From: Smittia aterrima
Taxonomy: Eukaryota > Arthropoda > Insecta > Diptera > Chironomidae
Assembly (NCBI GenBank): GCA_033063855.1
Contig: CP093830.1
Coordinates: 9,672,854 to 9,736,853 of the forward strand
DNA length: 64,000 nucleotides
Reading direction: 5' to 3'
Every line of letters starts with the position of its first letter. Within the stretch, counting starts at the first letter, position 1. Below, piece by piece: positions 13,701 to 25,700 of the stretch. The notes below the pieces were generated by a model. The model was not told where the DNA came from, searched no databases, and was given only the letters and a program-made list of their open reading frames with translations. A program made the translations under genes and the position numbers.

Positions 13701-16700
13701 TTGTTTCCCATTTTCATTTTGGGTTTGGTGTTTTCACATTATTTGTCTCCTGGTTGGCATCTCCGTGATTCTTGTCATTAAACTTCGCTTCAAGAGAGCG
13801 CAAAACTTTGTATTTGGAAGTGGAGTTAATCATCCTTTCTTGAATATGCTGATTATTGTCGTTGGCCAAAGTCAAAGAATTTTACCGAAACGAAACTTTG
13901 CTCGATTCATTCTGATGATGTTCCTGATGTACTCGCTTGTCATTCGAACTCTCTATCAAGCCTCGTTCTATCATCTGCTGCAGTCGAACAAACATAAAAA
14001 TGAGGTGCAATCACTTGACGAGATGCTCGAAGAAGAGTACACGATTTATTCTTTATCATGGGGCAAATCAGAGATTTGATTCAATTTAAGTGAAGAATAC
14101 AAGTGAGAGATTAATCTTGAAACATTCTTGAAACTCACTTTAAATTTTCTACAATTCAAGAAGTGGATAAGATATCAGCAAAACTTCACTCATCTCGAAA
14201 ACGTTCGAAGCGATCCTTACTTCAAAGGAGTTTACCCTCACTCAGCTCTTGAGAGTTCTTTATCTAAACAAGATTTGAAACCAAAGGATTCTCGATTTAC
14301 AATTTGCAAAGAGACGTTTATGACACTTCCTGTGGTGATGTACTCAGTTAAGGAATTTTATCTTCTCGACGCTTTAAACGATAAAATCGATTCATTGAAG
14401 TCAGCGGGACTAATCGACTTTTGGTATTTTCAAGATCTTGACATGAAATTTCTATCCGAAAAGTTCTCCGATCCACCGCGAAAAGTTTTGACGATGACTC
14501 ACTTGATGGGCTGCTTCTATTTTTATCTCGGAGGTCTCGCTGTCAGTTTCATTGTTTTCATTCTCGAGTTGACAGTGAAGCTTTACAATGTTCGTCAAAA
14601 AGCTTAAGATAACAAATTATTATAATTCATTAAATTGATGTTGTCAATGTAAAATCTTCTCAGTTGAATATTTCTATTCGAACATGAAGATTGTGATTCT
14701 TTTAACTCTTGTTGGTTTCATAAACTCACTTGCACTCTACAATAAATTTTTGCCTGAATCAGAAAAGTTTGAGAATTTAACTGCAGCAGTTAATTTGATA
14801 ATCAACAAGAAATTGTCGTTGATTTCCGGAACCGTCAACGTAATTTCACCAGAATTCTTCAAAGACTTTGCAGACAGTTTGCTCTCTGACACTTTCAATT
14901 CAAGTTCAGTTGCAGTTCAGCAGAAAGTTTTAACTACTTTCCATCCGGACATCAAACCAAATCGACGAAAATGTTCAATTTTCTTGATCAGAAGCTTTCA
15001 TGACTTTTCTAAAATCAACTCAAAGTTGACGATAGAACATTTCAAGTCGAGTGGATCGTACTTGATCGTTTCCTTAGTTGGTTTCATTCCTGAAATTGAC
15101 AAGATTTTTGAGTTGATGCGTGAGAAGACAATGTTCAGTGTTGAGTTTCTGTTTGAAGATGAAAGTCATCAACTTGTTTGCCAAACGTTCATGCCTTTCA
15201 AGCCGGGAAGTTGTAATCAAGTTCAACCAATTCTTACTAAATCATTTACGTTGAAAACACTTGAAAGACAAGTTCACAAGTTGTTCCCAAGTAAGCTCGA
15301 TAATCTCCATGGCTGTCCAATGCGATTCTCGATCTCAAATGATTCGGAACCTTTCATATTCGCGAAAAAATTGAGCAATCAAAGTTACGAACTAAAAGGA
15401 GGCGACATCCATCTCATAAATTCTCTTTCTGAGACTCTCAATTTTAAAGCTAATTACACTTCAATTGGCCCCGAGGGATTATTCTTTCCGAATGGAACGA
15501 CGGATGGAGCTTTAAGTGCATTAAAGGAAGGTTTAGCTGACTTATCTGTTTCAAACTGGTGGCTGACGCCTGATAGATCAAAATATTTCGATTTTACGTC
15601 TCCTTACATCAGTGAACCACTGTTGCTTGTAGTTCCACCAGGAAAAAGCTTCACCACTCTTGAGCAAATTTTATTTCCTTTTTCACGTGTCACATGGATT
15701 GCAATTTTAGTTTGCATTGCTGTCGGTTTACTCGTCATTTCAATTACAAAGTTTCAGTCATTGTCAGTGCAAAGATTTGTCTTTGGAAGTGAAGTTAGGA
15801 ATCCTTTCTTAAACATGTTCATCGGATTTATTGGTGGAACTCAAAGAACATTACCGAAGAGAAACTTTGCCCGATTTCTTTTGATGGTTTTTCTTTTATT
15901 CTCTCTCGTAATTCGAACACTTTACCAAGCTTCGTTTTATGACATCTTGAAATCTGATCGAAAGCACAATCCAATTCAAGCTATCAACGAGATAATCGAA
16001 AATGATTTTAAAATTTATTCTTTATCAATTACAAATCACGTTTATGATGGGATCGATGATGTTGTGAAGAAAAGGTGAGATCTGACTCTTGACAAGAGAA
16101 GTTTATTTCCTTATTTTCTTTTACAATTCAGAATCGATAAGATGTCAGCAAAAGAATTTGAAGAAATCATTGAAAAAGTTCGATCGGATCCAAATTTCAA
16201 AGGAGTTTATGGTTTAAACAGAATGAGAATACTTTATGTCAAAAAGCTTGAAACTAACATTCAAGCTCTCACGTTCTGCAACCAAGCTTTGATCACTTTT
16301 CCTATGGTCATCCTTACAAGAAAAAACTTCTTTCTCATTAACGCCTTGAACCGAAAAATCGATGCTATCAAAGCTGCTGGATTGATAGACTTTTGGTATG
16401 ATGAATTCTACGATAAGCAATTACTTCAATTTAAAGAATCGAAACAACCGAGAGCTTTGACGACTCATCATTTGAAAGGATGCTTTCATCTTCTGATCTT
16501 TGGATGGATTGCGAGCTTTGTTGTATTTGCTTTGGAAAAATTGATTAAACATTTTAAATTTTAAAGTAAATTAAATAAAATATTTATGTCATTTCAAAAT
16601 TCGAGTTCATCACCCATCAAAGATATACACTGTAGCAATCACTTAATTACTCTTTCGAGTATAACTATTTGTGAGTTTACGCTTCGAGAGCTTTGTGTTG

Positions 16701-19700
16701 ACAAAAATATTTTCTTAACTCCTCATCCATTTACTTGATGAGCAACCTCTGACGTTTCTAGAAATTTAATTTCATAAAGTTTTGTCGTCAGTGCTTCGAG
16801 TCATTCCTTGAAATGAAGTTTGCATTGTGCTTTGTAGTTTTTTGCGTTTTTTATTTGTATTTTGTGAATTGCAAAATAAATCTTGAGACAACAGAATTTT
16901 CTTCAAATCTTGCTCAAGGAGTCGATTCGATCATCAAAAGCTTCTTCGAAGGAACTCTGAATTTTATTTCTTCTTCAAATGATGAATCATCAGCTGTCAT
17001 CGACTTCGAGAACAAATTACTTTCGAGTGTTTTTAATCGTTCAAATGTCGCGATTCGTCAAGGACATTTGAATACTGAAACAAGTCACAAACGTTACGGC
17101 ATTTTTATCGTTGAGAACTTTGAAGAGATTCTCGTTATCCTGCATTCGATTACTGCTGAAACTTTGAAGTCCAATGGATATTTCCTCATTGTTTTCGTAA
17201 ATGGGCCGATTCCTAACATTGAAGAAATTTTCTCAATATTCTGGCAAAAGAAATTCTTCAATGTCATCGCAATTTATGAAAACGAAAGACGACGAGTTTT
17301 GGTAGAAACTTTTCTGCCATTCAATCCCGGCCATTGCAGTGACACCTGACCTTTCATGATCAATGAGTTTAAGGATGGAAAATTTATAAAAGGAAACGAA
17401 AATATTTTTCCTGAGAAAATGAAAAATTTATTCAATTGTCCAATTCGAATTTCGATCTCTAATAATTCCGAACCTGCAATAGTTTACCGACCAAATTCTA
17501 ATGGAGATATTGAGGTGACTGGTGGAGATATCAATATGATGAGAACTCTTGCAGAAAGCTTGAACTTTGAAATAAAATATTTATCCTACGAAAAAAAAGG
17601 AGAGTTCTACGAGAACGGAACAACGAATGGACCTTTGAGAGCTTTGTTAGATGGAAAAGCCGAAATGTCATTGACTTTTTGGTGGCTTAAGAGCAACAGA
17701 AAGAAATACTTCGATAGCACAACATTTTACATGAGCGAACCCATCGTGTTCCTCGTTCCTCCAGGAAGAGGTTTCACAACTTTTGAAAAGTTTACTTTTC
17801 CTTTTAAATTTTGGGTTTGGTGTTTTCACATTATTTGTCTCTTGGTTGGCATCTCCGTGATTCTCATCATCAAACTTCGATTCAAGAAAGCGCGGAACTT
17901 TGTATTTGGAAGTGGAGTTTATAATCCTTTCTTGAATATGTTGATTATTGTCGTTGGCCAAAGTCAAAAAGCTTTACCGAAACGAAACTTTGCTCGGTTC
18001 ATTCTGATGATGTTCCTGATGTACTCGCTTGTCATTCGCACTCTTTATCAAGCCTCGTTCTATCATCTGCTGCAGTCGAACAAACATAAAAATGAGGTGC
18101 AATCACTTGACGAGATGTTTGAAGGAGAATACACGATTTTCGTTTTCATGGCACTCAGAGATTTGCTTCAATTTAAGGAAAAACACAAGTGAGAGATTAA
18201 TTTGAAACATTCTTGAAACATTCTTGAAACTCACTTTAAATATTCTAGGATTCAAGAAGTGGATATAGATGACTTTACTTATCTCGAAAAGGTTCGAAGC
18301 GATCCTTACTTCAAAGGAGTTTACCCTCACTCGCTCTTGAGAGTTCTTTATCTAAACAAGATTTCGCCAAAGGATTCTCGATTTACAATTTGCAAAGAGA
18401 CGTTTATGACACTTCCCGTGGTGATGTACTCAGTTAAGGAATTTTATCTTCTCGACGCTTTAAATGATAAAATCGATTCATTGAAGTCAGCGGGACTAAT
18501 CGACTTTTGGTATTTTCAAGATCTTGACATGAAATTTCTATCCGAAAAGTTCTCCGATCCACCGCGAAAAGTTTTGACGATGACTCACTTGATGGGCTGC
18601 TTCTATTTTTATTTCGGAGGTCTTGCTGTCAGTTTCATTGTTTTCATTCTCGAGTTGACAGTGAAGCTTTACAATGCTCGTCAAAAAGCTTAAGATAACA
18701 AATTATTATAATTCATTAAATTGATGTTGTCAATGTAAAATCTTCTCAGTTGAATATTTCTATTCGAACATGAAGATTGTGATTCTTTTAACTCTTGTTG
18801 GTTTCATAAACTCACTTGCACTCTACAATAAATTTTTGCCTAAATCAGAAAAGTTTGAGAATTTAACTGCAGCGGTTAACTTGATAATCAACAAGAAACT
18901 GTCTTTGATTTCCGGAACCGTCAACATCATTTCACCAGAATTCTTCAAAGACTTTGCAGACAGTTTGCTCTTTGACACTTTCAATTCAAGTTCAGTTGCA
19001 GTTCAGCAGAAAGTTTTAACTACTTTCCATCCGGACATCAAACCAAATCGACGAAAATGTTCAATTTTCTTGATCAGAAGCTTTCATGACTTTTCTAAAA
19101 TCAACTCAAAGTTGACGATAGAACATTTCAAGTCGAGTGGATCGTACTTGATCGTTTCTTTAGTTGGTTTTATTCCTGAAATTGACAAGATTTTCGAGTT
19201 GATGCGTGAGAAGACAATGTTCAGTGTGGAGTTTCTATTTGAAGATGAAAGTCATCGACTAGTTTGCCAAACGTTCATGCCTTTCAAGCCGGGAAGTTGT
19301 AATCAAGTTCAACCAATTCTTACTAAATCATTTACGTTGAAAACACTTGAAAGACAAGTTCACAAATTGTTCCCAAGTAAGCTCGATAATCTCCATGGCT
19401 GTCCAATGCGATTCTCGATCTCAAATGATTCGGAACCTTTCATATTCGCGAAGAAATTGAGCAATCAAAGTTACGAACTAAAAGGAGGCGACATCTGTCT
19501 CATAAATTCTCTTTCTGAGACTCTCAATTTTGAAGCTAATTACACTTCAATTGGACCAGAAGGAGCATTTTATCCGAATGGAACGGCGGAGGGAGCTTTA
19601 AGTGCATTAAAGGAAGGTTTGTGCGACTTGTCTCTGTCAAATTGGTTTTTGACGCCTGATCGATCAAAATATTTTGATTTTACGTCTCCTTACATCAGCG

Positions 19701-22700
19701 AGCCATTGTTGCTTGTTGTCCCGCCAGGAAAAAGCTTCACAACTCTCGAGCAAATTTTATTTCCTTTCTCACGTGTCACATGGATTGCAATTTTAGTTTG
19801 CATTGCTGTCGGTTTCCTCGTCATTTCAATTACAAAATTTCAGTCATTGTCAGTGCAAAGATTTGTCTTTGGAAGTGAAGTTAGGAATCCTTTCTTAAAC
19901 ATGTTCATCGGATTTATTGGTGGAACTCAAAGAATTTTACCGAAGAGAAACTTTGCCCGATTTCTTTTGATGGCTTTTCTTTTGTTTTCTCTCGTAATTC
20001 GAACACTTTACCAAGCTTCTTCCTTTCACAATTTAAAATCTGAACGAACGCACAAACCAATTCAAAGTATCAACGAGATAATCGATAAGGATTTTACCAT
20101 TTATTCTATATTGAGAACAAGTCATGTTTATAACGAAATCGATGATGCCGTCAAGAAAAGGTGAGATTTGACTCTTGTCTAGAGGCATTTTCCTAATTCT
20201 TTTAAAATTCAGAATCGTTAGGATGTCAGCAAAAGAATTTGAAGAAATCATTGAAAAAGTTCGATCGGATCCAAATTTCAAAGGAGTTTATGGTCGAAAC
20301 AGAATGAGAATACTTTATTTCAAAAAGCTTGAAAAAAACCTTAAACCGCTGACTTTCTGCAACCAAGCTTTGGTCACCTTTCCCATCGTCATCTTTACAA
20401 GAAAAAACTTCTTTCTCATTAACGCCTTGAACCGAAAGATCGAAGCGATCAAAGCTGCTGGATTGATAGACTTTTGGTATTATGAGTTCTACGATAAGCG
20501 ATTACTTCAAGTTAAAGAATCAAAACAACCGAGAGCTTTGACGACTCATCATTTGAAAGGATGCTTTCATCTTCTGATCTTTGGATGGATTGCGAGCTTT
20601 GTCGTTTTTGCTTTGGAAAAATTGATCAAATATTTCAAAAATTAAAGTAAAGTTAATAAAATATTTATGTGACTTCAAAAATCGAGTTGTCATTGCCCAT
20701 CAAAGAGATAGCAATCACTTAATTACTCTTTCGAGTAGAAATATTCGTGAGTTTACGATTCGAGAGCTTTGTGTTGACAAAAATATTTTCTTAACTCCTC
20801 ATCCATTTGCTTGATAAGCAACCTCTGACGTTTCTACAAATTTTATTTTATAAAAATTTTGTTGTCAGTGCTTCGACTCATTTCTTGAAATGAAGTTTGC
20901 ATTGTGCTTTGTAGTTTTTTGCGCTTTTAATTTGTATTTTGTGAATTGCAAAATGAATCTTGAGACAACAGGATTTTCTTCAAATCTTGTTCAAGGAGTC
21001 GATTCGATCGTCAAAAGCTTCTTCGAAGGAACTCTGAATTTGATTTCTTCTTCAAATGATGAATCATTAGCTGTCATCGACTTCAAAAACAAATTACTTT
21101 CGAGTGTTTTTAATCGTTCAAATGTCGCGATTCGTCAAGGACATTTGAATACTGAAACAAGTCGCAAACGTTACGGCATTTTCATCGTTGAGAACTTTGA
21201 AGAGATTCTCGTTATCCTGCATTCGATTACTGCTGAAACGTTGAAGTCCAATGGATATTTCCTCATTGTTTTCGTCAATGGGCCGATTCCTAACATTGAA
21301 GAAGTTTTCTCAATTTTCTGGCAAAAGAAATTTTTCAATGTCATCGCAATTTATGAAAACGAAAGACGCAGAGTTTTGGTAGAAACTTTCCTGCCATTCA
21401 ATCCCGGCCATTGCAGTGACACGCGACCTGTCATGATCAATGAGTTTAAGGATGGAAAGTTTATCAACGGAAACGAAAATATTTTTCCTGAGAAGATGAA
21501 AAACTTATTCAATTGCCCAATTCGAGTTTCGATAGCTAACATTTCCGAACCTGCAATAGTTTATCGACAAAAATCAAATGGAGATTATGAGTTGACTGGT
21601 GGAGACATCAATATAATGAGAACGCTTGCAGAAAGCTTGAACTTTGAAATTAAATATTTATTCTACGAAAGAGAAGGAGAGTTCTACGAGAACGGAACAA
21701 CGAATGGACCTTTTAAAGCTTTGTTAGATGGAAAAGCCGAACTGTCGCTGTCTCTTTGGTGGCTCAAGAGCAACAGAATGAAGTTTTTTGATAGCACAAC
21801 ATTTTACATGAGCGAGTCCCTCGTGTTCCTAGTCCCTCCAGGAAGAGCTTTTACAACTTTTGAGAAATTTACTTTCCCATTTAAATTTTGGGTTTGGTGT
21901 TTTCACATTATTTGTCTTTTGGTTGGCATCTCAGTGATTCTCATCATCATCAAAATTCGGTGTAAGAAAGCTCGGAACTTTGTATTTGGAAGTGGAGTTT
22001 CTAATCCTTTCTTGAATATGCTGATTATTGTCGTTGGCCAAAGTCAAAGAATTTTACCGAAACGAAACTTTGCTCGATTCATTCTGATGATGTTCCTGAT
22101 GTACTCGCTTGTCATTCGAACTCTTTATCAAGCCTCGTTCTATCATCTGCTGCAGTCGAACAAACATAAAAATGAGGTGCAATCGTTGGACGAGATGTTT
22201 GAAGGAGAGTACACGATTTTCGTTTTCATAGGACTTAAGGATTTGATTCAGTTTAAGGAAGAATACAAGTGAGAGATTAATTTGAAATTTCCTTGAAACT
22301 CACTATAAATATTCTAGGATTCAAGAAGTAGATATAGATGACTATAATTATCTCGAAAAGGTTCTAAACGATCCTTACTTCAAAGGAGTTTACGCTCACT
22401 CCCTGTTGAGAATTCTTTATCTAAACAAGATTGCATCAAAGGATTCTCGATTTACAATTTGCAAAGAGACGTTTATGACGCTTCCCATCGTGATGTACTC
22501 AGTTAAAGAATTTTATCTTCTCGACGCTTTAAACGATAAAATCGATTCATTGAAGTCAGCGGGACTAATCGACTTTTGGTATTTTCAAGATCTTGACATG
22601 AAATTTCTATCCGAAAAGTTCTCCGATCCACCGCGAAAAGTTTTGACGATGACTCATTTGATGGGCTGCTTCTATTTTTATCTCGGAGGTCTTGCTGTCA

Positions 22701-25700
22701 GTTTCATTGTCTTTATTCTCGAGTTGACAGTGAAGCTTTACAATGCTCGTCAAAAAGCTTAAGATAACAAATTATTATAATTCATTAAATTGATGTTGTC
22801 AATGTAAAATCTTCTCAGTTGAATATTTCTATTCGAACATGAAGATTGTGATTTTTTTAACATTTGTTGGTTTTATTAAGTCACTTGAAAGTCAAGTTCA
22901 CAAGTTGTTTCCAAGTAAGCTCGATAATCTCCATGGCTGTCCAAGTTGGACAGTCCAACCCGATTTTCGATTTCAAATGATTCGGAACCTTTCATATTCA
23001 ATTACTTCAAGTTAAAGAATCGCAACAACCGAGAGCTTTGACGACTCATCATTTGAAAGGATGCTTTCATCATCTGATCTTTGAATGGATTTCGAGCTTT
23101 GTCGTTTTTGCTTTGGAAAAATTGATTAAACATTTTAAATATTAAAGTAAATTAAATAAAATATTTATGTCACTTCAAAAATCGAGTTGTCATTGCCATC
23201 ACCCATCAAAGAAAAAACAAAAATATTTTTTTAACTCTTCATCCATTTGCTTGATGAGTAACCTCTGACGTTTCTAGAAATTTAATTTTAAAAATGTTTT
23301 GTCGTCAGTGCTTTGACTTATTTCTTAAAATGAAGTTTGCAATGTGTTTTGTAGTTTTTTGCGCTTATTTGTATTTTGTGAATTGCAAAATGAATCTTGA
23401 GACAACAGAATTTTCTTCAAATCTTGTAAAAGGAGTCGATTCGATCATCAAAAGCTTCTTCTCTCAATTCGAAGCAACTCTGAATTTAATTTCTTCTTCA
23501 AATGATGAATCATTAGCTGTCATCGACTTCAAAAACAAATTACTTTCGAGTGTTTTTAATCGTTCAAATGTCGCGATTCGTCAAGGACATTTGAATACTG
23601 AAACAAGTCGCAAACGTTACGGCATTCTAATCGTTGAGAACTTTGAAGAGATTCTCGTTATTCTGCATTCGATTACTGCTGAAACGTTGAAGTCCAATGG
23701 ATATTTCCTCATTGTTTTCGTCAATGGGCCGATTCCTAACATTGAAGAAGTTTTCTCAATTTTCTGGCAAAAGAAATTCTTCAATGTCATCGCAATTTAT
23801 GAAAACGAAAGACGCAGAGTTTTGGTAGAAACTTTTCTGCCATTCAATCCCGGCCATTGCAGTGACACGCGACCTTTCATGATCAATGAGTTTAAGGATG
23901 GAAAGTTTATCAACGGAAACGAAAATATTTTTCCTGAGAAAATGAAAAACTTATTCAATTGTCCAATTCGAGTTTCGATCTCTAATAATTCTGAACCTGC
24001 AATAGTTTATCGACAAAAGCCTAATGGAGATATTGAGGTGACTGGCGGAGACATCAATATGATGAGAACTCTTGCAGAAAGCTTGAACTTTGAAATCAAA
24101 TTTAAATTATACGAAAGAGAAGGAGAATTTTTCGAGAACGGAACAACGACTGGACCTTTTAAAGCTTTGTTAGATGAAGAAGTCGATTTGACATTGTCTC
24201 TTTGGTGGCTTAAAAGCAACAGAATGAAGTACTTCGATAGCACAACATTTTACATGAGCGAATCCATCGTGTTCCTTGTCCCTTCAGGAAGAGGTTTCAC
24301 AACTTTTGAGAAGTTTACTTTCCCATTTAAATTTTGGGTTTGGTGTTTTCACATTATTTGTCTTTTGGTTGGCATCTCAGTGATTCTCATCATCAAGCTT
24401 CGATTCAAGAAAGCGCGGAACTTTGTATTTGGAAGTGGAGTTTCTAATCCTTTCTTGAATATGCTGATTATTGTCGTTGGACAAAGTCAAAAAGCTTTAC
24501 CGAAACGAAACTTTGCTCGATTCATTCTGATGATGTTCCTGATGTACTCGCTTGTCATTCGAACTCTTTATCAAGCCTCGTTCTATCATCTGCTGCAGTC
24601 GAACAAACATAAAAATGAAGTGCAATCGTTGGACGAGATGCTTGAAGGAGAATACACGATTTTTGTTTTCATGGGTCTCAGAGATTTGCTTCAATTTAAG
24701 GAAGAATACAAGTGAGAAACTAATTTGAAACTTTCTTAAGACTCACTTTAAATATTCTAGGATTCAAGAAGTGAAAATAGATGACTTTACTCATATCGAA
24801 AACATTCGAAGCGATCCTTACTTCAAAGGAGTTTACCCTCACTCGCTGTTGAGAGTTCTTTATCTAAACAAGATTTCACCAAAGGATTCTCGATTTACAA
24901 TTTGCAAAGAGACGTTTATGACACTTCCCATCGTAATGTACTCAGCTAAGGAATTTTATCTTCTCGACGCTTTAAACGATAAAATCGATTCATTGAAGTC
25001 AGCGGGACTAATCGACTTTTGGTATTTTCAAGATCTTGACATGAAATTTCTATCCGAAAAGTTCTCCGATCCACCGCGAAAAGTTTTGACGATGACTCAC
25101 TTGATGGGCTGCTTCTATTTTTATCTCGGAGGTCTTGCTGTCAGTTTCATTGTCTTCATTCTCGAGTTGACAGTGAAGCTTTACAATGCTCGTCAAAAAG
25201 CTTAAGATAACAAATTATTATAATTCATTAAATTGATGTTGTCAATGTAAAATCTTCTCAGTTGAATATTTCTATTCGAACATGAAGATTGTGATTCTTT
25301 TAACATTTGTTGGTTTCATAATTCACTTGTAATTCAAGTTAAAAAGTCAAAACAACCGAGAGCTTTGACGACTCATCATTTGAAAGGATGCTTTCATCTC
25401 CTGATCTTTGGATGGATTGCGAGCTTTGAAAAATTGATTAAACCTTTTAAATATTAAAGTAAAGTTAATAAAATATTTATGTCACCTCAAAAATCGAGTT
25501 GTCATTGCCATCACCCATCAAAGAGATAGCAATCACTTAATTACTCGTTCGAGTGTAATTATTCGTTGCTAGTTCGGAAGTGTCTATCGAGTAGTTAACA
25601 TGAAGCGATTAGTTCTCAGTTTAATTATCATTTCATTATGTTGTCTACTTCAAAACTTTGACGGCTTGAAAATTTCAAGGAAGCTGCGAGTTATTTCCGA

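Larger units (their letters stand above)
10625..25457 (+). repeat. Tandem amplification of a two-receptor (C-type + E-type) unit
   Basis: C-type genes start at 10749, 16813, 20890 and 23330. E-type heads start at 12708, 14684, 18770, 22839 and 25282. From one C-type start to the next (16813 to 20890) is 4077 bp. The E-type head follows a C-type start by 1949-1959 bp in every unit. Sequence is nearly identical between units over the C-type terminal exon, the short spacer and the E-type 5' half. The later units have lost most of the E-type gene, and the unit beginning at 10749 is disturbed by the mosaic gene at 12708-14607. Confidence 0.88.

Noticed and set aside
23294..23329. Upstream ATG adding 12 residues to the fourth C-type receptor
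   Set aside because: Sister copies start at the equivalent of 23330 with a clean leader, and the extension lies over the initiator-like motif and promoter block.
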